Positions 17,953-29,200 of a stretch of DNA of 64,000 nt are shown in pieces. The stretch spans positions 1 to 64,000 of the forward strand of contig NZ_JROM01000041.1 of assembly GCF_000786655.1 (NCBI RefSeq). The letters run 5' to 3'. This DNA comes from Kocuria marina (GTDB lineage: Bacteria > Actinomycetota > Actinomycetes > Actinomycetales > Micrococcaceae). The translations under genes and the position numbers were made by a program. How positions within the stretch are numbered: the stretch's first letter is position 1; each line of letters opens with the position of its first letter. The notes under the pieces are model-generated. The model was not told where the DNA came from. It worked only from the letters and a program-made list of their open reading frames with translations, and ran no database searches.

Positions 17953-18098
17953 TTGTGTGGTTACTCCTGTTTCGAATGGAATCGGACATCGCACACACCT
18001 GCCCGTGGGGCGGGCCGTGAGTGGATTTCCTGTGGACGCGACAGCACGCGCGGTGAGAGGGTCCGCACGGGTCGAGTACCCGACCATTGTGCCACACG

Positions 18099-18104
18099 TG
18101 TCAA
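18099..18104 (-). promoter_or_regulatory. Candidate -35 box for rpsP
   Basis: The minus strand has a consensus TTGACA about 150 bases before the rpsP start, overlapping the palindrome ACACGTGT. No clean -10 is seen at 17 bases; TACTCG at a longer spacing is the best available. Confidence 0.3.
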
Positions 18105-18130
18105 ACCGCGGACGGTCGGGGACGAACGCG

Positions 18131-19117
18131 TCAGCGGTTCTTGCGTGCGCGCACCGACGCCCACAGTGCGGCCTGCAGGGCGGCGTCCGTGAACAGCGCC
18201 GCCGATGCCGAACCGAGCACGGCGGCACGGCGTCCCCCGCGGGCTGCGAGACCCGCGAGCCCCGCGCCGAGGGCGATCTCCGCTCCCCCGATCGCGAGCA
18301 GCAGGCCCGGCCTGCGCACGTAGGCCCGCTGGATCCGGGACAGCACGTCCCCGCCGCTGGGCTCCACGCTCGCGGCGTCCAGCATGGACAGACCCAGGGG
18401 CCGGGGCTCGAAGTCCGAGACACCGTCGACGTCGTGCAGCTCGCGCTGGGACTCCACGAGCTTCGCGGCCACGGTGGGCAGGCCGAGCAGTTGCAGGACG
18501 GATTCCAGCAGCAGCCCCGAGCTGGGCGTGCGCGCGTAGTTCTCGAGCCGGGCCGTGGCGGCGGCGTCCAGGTCGGTCAGGGACGCGATGAACTCCACCG
18601 CGGTCAGCATGCGGGCCTCGGCGGCACCCGCGGCGGGCGACGACGCGGCGTCGTCAGCCCCTGCGGCGCTGCCGGTGTCGGAGGCGCCGTGGGACTCCGC
18701 GACGCCGTGCGTTTCCGGCGCTTCGGTCGCGGGCTGGGCCGTGGGCGCCGGGCTCGCCTGCCCCCGGAGCGCTTCGAGGGCGAGGTCGGTCGCGGACTCC
18801 GCGGGTTCCCAGCGCAGCGTGGAATCGTCCGCGATCCGCGCGAACTGGGCACTCCAGGACTCGCGATCGTTCAACGAGTTCACGGGTGGGTAGATCCGCA
18901 GGCTGCGGCTCTCCCCGTCCGAGGTGATCAGGACCGCCATCGCGTCGGGATCCGCGGCGGCCGCGAGAGCCCCGGGGTCCAACTCGTCCGGCACCAGGAC
19001 GACCGACCAGCCGTTGCGCGCAAGCGCCGTGAACCGGGTCCCCAGAGCGGTTGCGATGAACGGCAGCTGCGGGGCATCCGCGTGCACGATCAGCGCGGTG
19101 CGCGGCGCGGCACTCAT
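18131..19117 (-). CDS. Protein of unknown function with a C-terminal hydrophobic region
   Basis: Not recognised. The 328-residue protein begins [17 protein letters not shown], and its N-terminal 130 residues look like a compact alpha/beta domain ([17 protein letters not shown]). A Ser/Ala/Asp-rich linker follows at about 145-180, then a helical part, and about 265-325 contain two hydrophobic stretches ([20 protein letters not shown] and [19 protein letters not shown]). The ATG overlaps the Nudix stop as ATGA. The linker DNA has a perfect palindrome, GACGACGC-G-GCGTCGTC (18639-18655). A membrane-associated role is only a guess. Confidence 0.65.
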   Translation of the reverse strand: MSAAPRTALIVHADAPQLPFIATALGTRFTALARNGWSVVLVPDELDPGALAAAADPDAMAVLITSDGESRSLRIYPPVNSLNDRESWSAQFARIADDSTLRWEPAESATDLALEALRGQASPAPTAQPATEAPETHGVAESHGASDTGSAAGADDAASSPAAGAAEARMLTAVEFIASLTDLDAAATARLENYARTPSSGLLLESVLQLLGLPTVAAKLVESQRELHDVDGVSDFEPRPLGLSMLDAASVEPSGGDVLSRIQRAYVRRPGLLLAIGGAEIALGAGLAGLAARGGRRAAVLGSASAALFTDAALQAALWASVRARKNR

Positions 19118-19608
19118 GCGCGCCGGCCGCCGTCCATGACGCGTTCGACCACGGTCCCGGAGCGCAAGGCGTCCAGGGCCGCACGGATGTGCTGCGCCAT
19201 GCCGGAGCTCAGCACGGTCTCGAGGTCCTCGGGGGCCACCCACCGGTACGAGAGCAGTTCCTCCTCCTGCACCGTGATGGGGGTGTCGGAGGGGATCTGC
19301 CCGCCGTCGTAGAGGAAGGACACGGAGTCCCCCCACATGCCCATGCCCACCCCGTGGCTCACCGCGAGCAGTCGCCCGCCCTCGAGGTGAAGGCCGACCT
19401 CCTCCACGACCTCACGGAAGCACCCGGTGCGGGGATCCTCCCCCGCCTCCACGGTGCCGCCGGGCAGGGTCCAGTCGTCCTTGTAATTGGGTTCGACCGT
19501 GAGCACGCGACCGCTCTCGTCCCGGATGATCGCGGCGGACGCGAGCCGCCGGGTGGGCAGCGACGCGATGAAGCTGCGCAGTTCGTCGTCGGGAAGGTAT
19601 GAACCCAT
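19114..19608 (-). CDS. Nudix hydrolase
   Basis: A 164-residue pyrophosphohydrolase with a complete Nudix box: GGTVEAGEDPRTGCF followed by REVVEEVGL matches Gx5Ex7REUxEExGU. The substrate cannot be read from sequence; nucleoside diphosphate derivatives are typical. It starts six bases after the ffh stop and overlaps the next gene by four bases, so ffh, this gene and the unknown protein probably share a message. Confidence 0.88.
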   Translation of the reverse strand: MGSYLPDDELRSFIASLPTRRLASAAIIRDESGRVLTVEPNYKDDWTLPGGTVEAGEDPRTGCFREVVEEVGLHLEGGRLLAVSHGVGMGMWGDSVSFLYDGGQIPSDTPITVQEEELLSYRWVAPEDLETVLSSGMAQHIRAALDALRSGTVVERVMDGGRRA

Positions 19609-19614
19609 GACCGC

Positions 19615-21186
19615 CTACTTTCCGAGGAATTTCTCGAAGCCCTTGGGCAGGTTCAGCGACTCGGCGTCCAGGTCCTTGCCCTGGGCACCGAACGCGCTGC
19701 CCGGCGCCGCCGGCTTCTGACCGGAGGCCAGGGCCGCGTTCTCCTGCGCGCGCTTGGCGGGGTTGCCGGAGCGCGAGCTCTTCTTCTTGGACTTGCCCTT
19801 CTTGGCAGCGCCACCGCCGGCGCCGCCCATCCCGGGAATGCCGCCGGGCATCCCGGGCACGCCCTTGCCCTGGGCGAGACGCTTCATCATCTTCTGCGCC
19901 TGGGCGAAGCGCTCCATGAGCTGGTTGACCTCGGAGACCGAGACACCGGAACCCTTCGCGATGCGCGCGCGGCGCGAACCGTTGATGATCTTGGGGGCCA
20001 CGCGTTCGTGCGGGGTCATGGAGCGCACGATGGCCTCCACGCGGTCGATCTCCCGCTCGTCGAAGTTCTCGAGCTGCTCACGCATCCCGGCGGCGCCGGG
20101 CATCATGGCGAGCATCTTCTTCATGGACCCCATCTTGCGCAGCTGCTGCATCTGCGCGAGGAAGTCCTCGAAGGTGAAGTCCTCCTGATCGGTGAACTTC
20201 TTGGCCATCCGCTCGGCCTCGGTCTTGTCCCACTGCCGCTCGGCCTGCTCGATGAGCGTGAGGACGTCACCCATGTCCAGGATGCGCGAGGCCATCCGGT
20301 CCGGGTGGAACTGCTCGAAGTCCCGCACGCCCTCGCCGGTGGACGCGAACATGATGGGCTTGCCGGTCACGGCGCGCACGGACAGGGCCGCACCGCCGCG
20401 GGCGTCGCCGTCGAGCTTGGAGAGCACTACGCCGGTGAAGTCCACGCCCTCGTCGAACGCCTTGGCGGTGTTCACGGCGTCCTGACCGATCATGGCGTCG
20501 ATCACGAACAGGACCTCGTCCGGGTCCACGGCGTCACGGATGTCACGGGCCTGGTTCATCAGGGCCTGGTCGATACCCAGGCGCCCGGCGGTGTCCACGA
20601 TCACGACGTCGTAGAGCTTGGCGCGCGCGAAGTCCACACCGTCGCGGGCGACCTTGACGGGATCCCCCGTGGGGTCGTCCGACTCGGAGGTGGCACCCGG
20701 CTCGGGCGCGAACACGGGTACCCCGGCGCGCTGACCCACGACCTGCAGCTGCGTCACGGCGTTGGGGCGCTGGAGGTCGGAGGCCACGAGCACGGGCTTG
20801 TGGCCCTGATCGGTGAGCCACTTGCCGAGCTTGCCCGCCAGGGTGGTCTTACCGGCACCCTGCAGACCCGCGAGCATGATGACCGTGGGACCGGACTTGG
20901 CCAGGTTGATCCGGCGGGTCTCCCCGCCCAGGACGTTCTGCAGTTCCTCGTTGACGATCTTGACGACCTGCTGGCCCGGGTTCAGGGCCTCGGAGACCTC
21001 CGCACCGAGCGCGCGCTCCTTGACGATCGCCGTGAACTCCCGGACCACGGGCACGGCCACGTCCGCCTCGAGCAGGGCCCGGCGGATCTCCCGGACGGTG
21101 GCATCGACATCGGCCTCCGAGAGCCGGCCCTTGCCGCGCAGGTTCTTGAAGGTCGCTGTGAGCCGGTCGGACAGTGAATTGAACAC
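19615..21186 (-). CDS. ffh: Signal recognition particle protein Ffh
   Basis: GTPase that binds signal sequences of nascent membrane proteins and docks with FtsY. The N domain begins VFNSLSDRLTATFKNLRGKG; the G domain has GLQGAGKTT, DTAGRLGID and SKLDGDARGG; the Met-rich M domain follows, with a Lys/Gly-rich tail ending in NLPKGFEKFLGK. The GTG at 21186 gives the usual Ffh N-terminus and 523 residues; a TTG at 21213 would add nine residues. FtsY lies 2 kb upstream on the same strand with amtB-glnK between, a common actinobacterial order except that glnD is missing. Confidence 0.96.
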   Translation of the reverse strand: MFNSLSDRLTATFKNLRGKGRLSEADVDATVREIRRALLEADVAVPVVREFTAIVKERALGAEVSEALNPGQQVVKIVNEELQNVLGGETRRINLAKSGPTVIMLAGLQGAGKTTLAGKLGKWLTDQGHKPVLVASDLQRPNAVTQLQVVGQRAGVPVFAPEPGATSESDDPTGDPVKVARDGVDFARAKLYDVVIVDTAGRLGIDQALMNQARDIRDAVDPDEVLFVIDAMIGQDAVNTAKAFDEGVDFTGVVLSKLDGDARGGAALSVRAVTGKPIMFASTGEGVRDFEQFHPDRMASRILDMGDVLTLIEQAERQWDKTEAERMAKKFTDQEDFTFEDFLAQMQQLRKMGSMKKMLAMMPGAAGMREQLENFDEREIDRVEAIVRSMTPHERVAPKIINGSRRARIAKGSGVSVSEVNQLMERFAQAQKMMKRLAQGKGVPGMPGGIPGMGGAGGGAAKKGKSKKKSSRSGNPAKRAQENAALASGQKPAAPGSAFGAQGKDLDAESLNLPKGFEKFLGK

Positions 21187-21299
21187 GGGGTGGTCGCTGC
21201 TTTCGTCTGACAACGGATGAATTCAGTGTCCCAGGTTAGCAAGCGAAGCCCCGCCCGGTCGCCCGGACGGGGCCTGTGCCGAAGACGTCGCGCGCGACC

Positions 21300-22954
<1,655 letters not shown>

Positions 22955-23047
22955 CCGGATCACCTCGTCCCTGTCTCGTGTCGGCACAGCCTTTGCGCCT
23001 GTTGCACACAGTCAACGGGGCGGGTGTTACCGCGACAGCGCGGGTTC

Positions 23048-23063
23048 GTGACGCCGGTGTTTC
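23048..23063 (-). promoter_or_regulatory. Partial GlnR-box-like element upstream of amtB
   Basis: The minus strand reads GAAAC-N6-GTCAC, which fits the spacing of the inner half of the actinobacterial GlnR box. The outer half-sites do not match, so this is a weak candidate for nitrogen control of amtB-glnK. Confidence 0.2.
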
Positions 23064-23161
23064 ACGTCACGTCCGCGTGTGACGATCGTGTTAACTCCTC
23101 AGGTACCGGCGTCGATGCCGGTTCCAGTGCAGTGGCGGGGCCAGTGCACGTGCCGGTGCCC

Positions 23162-23212
23162 CGACGACGACGGCGCCCACTCCCACGAAGGGGGCGAGCG
23201 CCGTCGTCGTCG
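23162..23212 (-). terminator. Terminator after ftsY
   Basis: A perfect 15-bp stem: CGACGACGACGGCGC at 23162-23176 pairs with 23198-23212 around a 21-base loop, starting 16 bases past the ftsY stop. Confidence 0.7.
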
Positions 23213-23227
23213 CGAGAGGGAGCAGGC

Positions 23228-24352
23228 TCAGTCGATGATCGCGTCCACGAACTGCTCGGCGTTGAAGGGCGCGAGATCGTCCGGGCCCTCGCCCAGGCCG
23301 ATGAGCTTGACGGGGACGCCGAGGCCGCGCTGGATGGCGACCACGATCCCGCCCTTGGCGGTGCCGTCCAGCTTGGTGAGCACGATGCCCGTGATGTCCA
23401 CCGCCTCCGCGAACACCTTGGCCTGGGTCATGCCGTTCTGCCCGGTGGTCGCGTCGATCACGAGCAGCACCTCGTCCACCTCGGCGGCCTTCTCGATTAC
23501 GCGCTTGACCTTGCCGAGCTGGTCCATCAGACCCGCCTTGTTCTGCAGGCGCCCGGCGGTGTCCACGAGGACCACGTCCGCTTCCTGGTCGATGCCGGCC
23601 TTGACGGCATCGAACGCGACCGAGGCGGGGTCCGCACCCTCGTGCTCCGAACGCACGGTGGGCACGCCCACGCGCGCACCCCACGTCTCGAGCTGGTCCG
23701 CGGCGGCCGCACGGAACGTGTCCGCGGCGCCGAGCATGACGTCCTTGTCCTCGGCCACGAGCACGCGCGCGAGCTTGCCGACCGTGGTGGTCTTGCCCAC
23801 GCCGTTGACGCCCACCACCAGGACCACCGCGGGCTTGCCCGGGGCGGCCTCGGTGCGCAGGGAACGGTCCAGGGTGGGGTCCACGAGCGCGAGCATCTCC
23901 TCACGCAGCAGGGACTTCAACTGCGCGGGGTCCTTGGTGCCCTCGACCCGCACGCGCTTCTTGAGGTTCTCCACGAGCTCGAGGGACGCGTCCGTGCCGA
24001 GGTCCGCCATGAGCAGCGTGTCCTCGATCTCGTCCCACGTGTCCTGATCGATGCGTTCGCGGGACAGCAGGACCAGCAGACCCTTGCCGAGCATGGTGTT
24101 GGACTTGGCCAGCCGTCCGCGCAACCGGGCCAGGCGCCCGCGGGCGGACTCCGGGCGCTCGAGGGTGCTGACCGGTCTGTCCTCGACGAGGGTGTCGCCC
24201 TCGGTCGCCGGGACGTCGTCCAGGTCCCGGGTGTCCGTGTAACCGCCCCGGGGTGCCTTGGGCCGGCGCAGCAGCAGGATGCCGAACACCACGAGCAGCA
24301 CCACCACCACCGCGGCGACAATGAGTATCCACATCAGTTCAGTCGTGATCAC
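23228..24352 (-). CDS. ftsY: Signal recognition particle receptor FtsY
   Basis: Membrane-docked GTPase partner of Ffh. The N-terminus is a single membrane segment (MWILIVAAVVVVLLVVFGIL) rather than the long acidic domain of E. coli, as is usual in Actinobacteria. The G domain has GVNGVGKTTTVGKLA, DTAGRLQNK and TKLDGTAKGG. The GTG at 24352 has GGGAG nine bases upstream; an ATG six codons later is the alternative. The divergent MFS gene starts only 28 bases away. Confidence 0.95.
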   Translation of the reverse strand: MITTELMWILIVAAVVVVLLVVFGILLLRRPKAPRGGYTDTRDLDDVPATEGDTLVEDRPVSTLERPESARGRLARLRGRLAKSNTMLGKGLLVLLSRERIDQDTWDEIEDTLLMADLGTDASLELVENLKKRVRVEGTKDPAQLKSLLREEMLALVDPTLDRSLRTEAAPGKPAVVLVVGVNGVGKTTTVGKLARVLVAEDKDVMLGAADTFRAAAADQLETWGARVGVPTVRSEHEGADPASVAFDAVKAGIDQEADVVLVDTAGRLQNKAGLMDQLGKVKRVIEKAAEVDEVLLVIDATTGQNGMTQAKVFAEAVDITGIVLTKLDGTAKGGIVVAIQRGLGVPVKLIGLGEGPDDLAPFNAEQFVDAIID

Positions 24353-24367
24353 CCTCCTAATCTCCCA

Positions 24368-24373
24368 TAAACT
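24368..24373 (+). promoter_or_regulatory. -10 box of a leaderless promoter (MFS gene)
   Basis: TAAACT, a good TANNNT box, ends seven bases before the GTG at 24381, predicting a leaderless mRNA. The whole divergent gap to ftsY is 28 bases. Confidence 0.45.
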
Positions 24374-24380
24374 GCAGGGC

Positions 24381-25700
24381 GTGTCCCGCCCCGATCCCCG
24401 CGACCCCGCCGAGCATCCCGTCCCCGCCTCCCCCGACGACGCGCGCGCCGTTCCCTCGGCCGCGGACGACGACGCCGCCGCGGGTCCCGCGCGGCGCGGC
24501 AGGGTCCCCGAACCCATCAAGGTCCTGATCGCCGCGGCCTTCGTGATCGCCCTGGGCTACGGGATCGTGGCGCCCGTGCTGCCGCAGTTCGCGGCGAGTT
24601 TCGGCGTGGGCGTGGCCGCGGCCTCCGCCGTGATCAGCGCGTTCGCCCTGTGCCGGCTCGTCTTCGCCCCCGCGAGCGGTGCAGTGGTCAACAAATTGGG
24701 TGAACGGCCCACGTACCTGATCGGTCTGATCGTGGTGGCCCTGTCCTCGGCCGCGACCGCGTTCGCCCAGACCTATGGGCAACTGCTGATCTTCCGCGGC
24801 CTCGGGGGGATCGGCTCCACGATGTTCACCGTGTCCGCGATGGGCCTGATCGTGAGGTTGGCCCCGCCCACCATGCGCGGGCGGGTCTCCGGGTACTACG
24901 CGACCGCGTTCCTGCTGGGCGGCATCCTGGGGCCCGTGCTCGGCGGGCTGCTCGCGGGCCTCGGGATGCACGCCCCGTTCCTGATCTACGCCGGGGCCCT
25001 GCTGGTCGCCGTCCTCGTGGTGTACGTGCGGTTGAAGGACGAGACGATCGGCGCCAAACGCGCCGGCCGGGCCCAGCCGCCCATGCGCGTCCGCGAGGCA
25101 CTCGACGCCGGCGCGTACCGTGCTGCGCTCGCGTCCAGTTTCTCCACGGGCTGGACGGCCATGGGCGTACGCGTGGCCCTGGTCCCCCTGCTCGCTGTCC
25201 AGGTGGTCGGCGAGGGACCCGCCGTCGCCGGGCTTGCACTGGCCCTGTTCGCCGTGGGAAACGCCGCTGCCCTGACCGTCACGGGGCGGCTCACCGACCG
25301 CGTGGGGCGCAAACCGCTCGTGCTCACGGGGCTGCTCGTGTGTGGACTCGCGACCATCGGGGTGGGGCTGAGCACGTCCGTGGTGATGTTCGCGGTGCTC
25401 TCGCTGCTCTCCGGCGTGGGCTCCGGAACCCTCAACCCGGGACAACAAGCGGCCGTGGCGGACGTGATCGGCCCGGATCGCGCGGGCGGCAGGGTACTGT
25501 CCCGGTATCAGATGTGCGCGGACGCGGGCCAGATCGCCGGCCCCGTGCTCGCGGGTGCGCTCGCGGACGCCGCAGGCTTCGGCTGGGCCTTCGGGATCTC
25601 GGGAGCACTCATGCTGCTCGCGGCGATCGCGTGGTTGCCGGCCAGGGACACCCTGCCCCCGGTGTCGCGCACCCACGCCCCTGCCCCTCGACGAAAGTGA
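24381..25700 (+). CDS. Major facilitator superfamily transporter
   Basis: A 439-residue protein with about twelve hydrophobic segments. The loop between segments 2 and 3 reads NKLGERPTYL and its counterpart in the second half GRLTDRVGRKPLVLTG, the MFS signature. The first 45 residues are a Pro/Ala/Asp-rich cytosolic tail that contains a near copy of the dispersed CGACGACGCCGC motif. Members of this group are often drug/proton exporters, but the substrate is unknown. It is followed after six bases by a small membrane-protein gene, likely cotranscribed. Confidence 0.85.
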   Translation: MSRPDPRDPAEHPVPASPDDARAVPSAADDDAAAGPARRGRVPEPIKVLIAAAFVIALGYGIVAPVLPQFAASFGVGVAAASAVISAFALCRLVFAPASGAVVNKLGERPTYLIGLIVVALSSAATAFAQTYGQLLIFRGLGGIGSTMFTVSAMGLIVRLAPPTMRGRVSGYYATAFLLGGILGPVLGGLLAGLGMHAPFLIYAGALLVAVLVVYVRLKDETIGAKRAGRAQPPMRVREALDAGAYRAALASSFSTGWTAMGVRVALVPLLAVQVVGEGPAVAGLALALFAVGNAAALTVTGRLTDRVGRKPLVLTGLLVCGLATIGVGLSTSVVMFAVLSLLSGVGSGTLNPGQQAAVADVIGPDRAGGRVLSRYQMCADAGQIAGPVLAGALADAAGFGWAFGISGALMLLAAIAWLPARDTLPPVSRTHAPAPRRK

Positions 25701-25706
25701 GCCCCG

Positions 25707-26168
25707 GTGGCCGCAACCGAGCGACGTCGCCCCCGCTCTTCGACGACGCTCTTCATGGTCGTGTTCATGACAGGGCTCATGGCGAACGCGATCCTCAGGG
25801 AGCTACGGGACCGCGGGATCATCACCACGCCGGTGCTCGTGCTCGCCATGGTGTTCCTCCTGGGCGGGTTCGCAGTGTACTGGCGGTTCTACTGGGTCCC
25901 CAGAGCGTCGAGTTCGGAACCGGACCGTCCCAGGATCACCGTGGCCGAGACGTGGCACAGCCCGTATCCGCCTCCGACGAAGGTTAGCGGGCCCTGCCCC
26001 TGGCAGCCACCTTCCAGACAGAGGCCCGGAACGGAGACTCCCGGATCCGTGGCGAGGTCCGGGACGACGTCGGGTGGCACTCCGGCCCACCCCCAGCAAG
26101 TCATCGAGGACGAGGTGCGCAACCGCCGGGCCGCGCTGTTGCGCCGCGCCCGCGCGGCGACAAGCTGA
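25707..26168 (+). CDS. Small membrane protein of unknown function
   Basis: A 153-residue protein with two hydrophobic segments at about residues 13-25 and 40-60 (TPVLVLAMVFLLGGFAVYW), then a Pro/Ser/Thr-rich soluble part and a basic C-terminus (EDEVRNRRAALLRRARA). Family not recognised. The GTG start lies six bases after the MFS stop, suggesting coupled expression and perhaps an accessory role to that transporter. The C-terminal half could also be spurious extension, so the coding call is moderate. Confidence 0.5.
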   Translation: MAATERRRPRSSTTLFMVVFMTGLMANAILRELRDRGIITTPVLVLAMVFLLGGFAVYWRFYWVPRASSSEPDRPRITVAETWHSPYPPPTKVSGPCPWQPPSRQRPGTETPGSVARSGTTSGGTPAHPQQVIEDEVRNRRAALLRRARAATS

Positions 26169-26191
26169 GTCGTCTCACCCTCGGCTAGCGA

Positions 26192-26204
26192 GCGGCGTCG
26201 TCGG
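26192..26204 (+). repeat. Dispersed 13-base motif, copy between gene ends
   Basis: Exact GCGGCGTCGTCGG in the 45-base gap between the convergent small membrane-protein gene and smc. Confidence 0.5.
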
Positions 26205-26213
26205 CGGAAGACC

Positions 26214-29200
26214 TCAGCGCAACTGCGAGAGCTGCTGGCCCACGACGAGGCTTACGCCGTCGCCGCGCATCGAGACCCCGTAGAGCGCGTCCGCGATCTC
26301 CATGGTGCGTTTCTGGTGGGTCACGATGATCAGCTGCGAGCTCTCCTTGAGCTGCTCGAAGATGGTGAGCAACCGACCCAGGTTCCGGTCGTCCAGCGCG
26401 GCCTCAACCTCGTCCATGACGTAGAACGGGGACGGCCGGGCCTTGAAGATGGCCACGAGCAAGGCGAGCGCCGTCAGCGAGCGCTCGCCGCCGGAGAGCA
26501 GGGAGAGCCGCTTGATCTTCTTCCCGGCGGGTCGGGCCTCGACCTCGACCCCCGAGTTGAGCATGTCGTCCGGGTCGGTCAGGCGCAGCCGCCCCTCCCC
26601 TCCCGGGAACAGGGTCGCGAACACCGAGACGAACTGTTCCGCGGTGTCCCGGTAGGCCTGGGCGAAGACCTCCTCCACGTGCTGGTCCACCTGCCGGATG
26701 ATGTTGCGCAGATCCGTGCGGGAATTCTTGACGTCCTCGAGTTGGGTGACCAGGAACTTGTGGCGTTCCTCGAGCGCGGCGAACTCCTCGAGCGCGAGCG
26801 GGTTGACCTTGCCGAGCGCCTTGAGCTGCTTCTGCGCGCGCTGCAACCGGGTCTCCTGCTCCTCGCGTTGGAACGGGGTCCCGGCATCGGTCATCCGGGG
26901 CAGTGCGAGCTGGACGGGCGCGCCGTCCTCCTCGGTGCGCTGGGCCGCCTCGATCGCTGCGTCCGCGTCCGGGACGGGCAAGTGGGGGCCGTAGTGGTCC
27001 ACGAGGAAGTCGGGGGTCATCCCCAACTCCTCGAGGGCCGTGGTCTCGAGCCCCTCGAGCCGGGCGCGGCGCTGCGCGAGGTCCAGTTCCGCGAGGTGGA
27101 GCTGTTCGGTGAGTTCCCCGATCCGCCGGGTCAGCTCGTCACGTTCGGAACGCAGCCGCTGCGCGGCCTCGTCGAGCCCGGCTCGGCTGGTCTCGATCGC
27201 GTCCCGCTGAGCAGCCGCCCGCGCCGCGGCGTCGTCGGCGCGTTCCCGGAGATAGCGCGCGGCCTCCCCCACGGCCCGCGCCACGACCGCTTGCACGCGG
27301 CGGCGTTCAGCCCGCCGCGCGGCCTCGGCCTGCGCGGCGCGTTCCGTGCGCGCCGCCCGCGCCTGGGCCTGAGCGCGGGACTCCGCGTGGCGGTGCTGTT
27401 CCTCGAGTCCGCGCAGCGCGAGCCGCGCCTCGGTCTCGGCCTCGCGCGCGGACCGGGCCTCCGCCTCGGCGCGATCCTTCGCGGCCGCGGCCGCGAGCTG
27501 TTCCCGGTCGAGATCCTCCTCGTCCCCGGTCTCGACGTTCTCGGCGCCTTCCACGGCCTCCCGCAGCTCCTCGTCCCGCTGGGCGAGGCGCTGCTGCGCG
27601 GTCTCCAGGACACTGCGGCGCCGTTCCAGTTCGGAATCCGCCGACGCCGCCGTAGCCTCCGCCCTGCTCGACGCCGCCCCGGCCGCCGCGGCCTCCTGCT
27701 GGGCCCGCTGCGCCGCCCGGCCGGCCTCGCGGGCCTCCCGTTCCGCGGCCGCGCGCTGCTCCTCGGCCTCCCGGGCCCGAGCGGCGGCGGAGTCCGCCGC
27801 CTCCTGTAGCGGCCGGGTCCGAGCGTCCTCGCGGTCGATCAGCGCGAGGATCTCGAGGTTGCCGGCCGCCTCCGTGGCCCCGCCTTGCACCCGATGGGCG
27901 CCGTACACGTCACCGTCGCGGGTGACCACGCGCAACGCGGTGCCGGCCCGGTCGTCCGCCGCGGCGGCGTCGAGCACGGCGAGCGCGGAGGACGCGTCCG
28001 GCGCCAGCACCGTGGTGGCGAGTTCGGCCCGCACCGCGGCCACGACGGCGGCGTGTCCCGCGGCGTCGGACCCGTCCGTCGCGGCGGAGATCACGTCCGT
28101 GGCGAGCACGCAGCCCTCGGGCAGGGTGGGCCGGACGCACTCGGTGCTCGCGCCGTCCTCGCGCGCGATCACGAGGTGCACCCGACCCGATCCGGCATCC
28201 CGCAGCCGGGAGAAGATCTGTGCCGCGGAGGTGTGGGAGGCCACGGCAAGCGCGTCGGACCACGGGCCGAGCGCGGCGGCCACGGCGCGTTCCCAGCCCG
28301 CGCTCACGCGCACGGCCCGCGGCACCTCGCCCACCACGGGCACCACGTCCGCCACGGAGGAGGAGCCGTCCGGTTGGCGCACGGATTCACGCAGGGTCTC
28401 GAGGCGCACGGTGTGCGCGTGCAGCGCGCTCGTAGTCTCCTGACGGTGGGTGTCCGCGTCCCGGGAACGGGAGCGGGCGGCGTCGGCGGCCTCTTGGGCC
28501 TCGCGGGCCTGCTCCGCGCGGCGCTGGGCCTCGGCCGCGGTGGCCTCGGCCGTCTCGCGCAGCGATGCCATGTCCAGGCGGGCGTTCTCGGCGCGGGTCA
28601 CGACGTCGGAGATCTCCCCGCGCACGCGTTCCACGTCCGCCTCAGCGGCCGTGAGCGCCGACCGCGCGGCGGTGACCGCCGCGGCGAGCCGGGCCTGCCC
28701 CGCGCGTCGGTCCGCGGCACGGCGCACGAGCGCGGCCGATTCCTTTTCCGCGTCCCGCGCGGTCGATTCGGCGGCCTCACGCGCCGCATGCGCACGGTCG
28801 AGGTCCTCGCGCGCCCCCACGACCCGTTCGGCCAGCTGTTCAGCCTCGGCGAGTGTCCGGGCGGCCTGTTCCTCGAGGGTCTGCGCGTCCCGGTTCGTGG
28901 CGGCGGGTTCCTCGGTACTGCCCAGCAGCCGACGGCGCTCCTCGGCCAGGGCCGCCAGCGCCCGGTAGCGGTCGCGCACCGTGCTCAGTTCGTACCAGCT
29001 CGTGCGGGCCGCGTTCAGTTCCGGGGTGGTGCGCGCGGCACGGGTCTCGGTCTCGTGCAGCCGCTGGGCGAGATCCGCGGCCGCGGTCTCGAGCTCGGCC
29101 TTGCGTTCGCGCGCCGCGCGGCTCGCGTCCTGGTCCGTGTCCATCCCGGCGCGCGCCGCCACGAGATCGTCCGCGAGCAGACGGGCGCGCGCATCACGGA

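Noticed and set aside
15124-18192. 1022-residue plus-strand frame
   Set aside because: It runs antisense through rplS, trmD, rimM, khpA and rpsP, all firmly identified; long stop-free antisense frames are common at this GC content.
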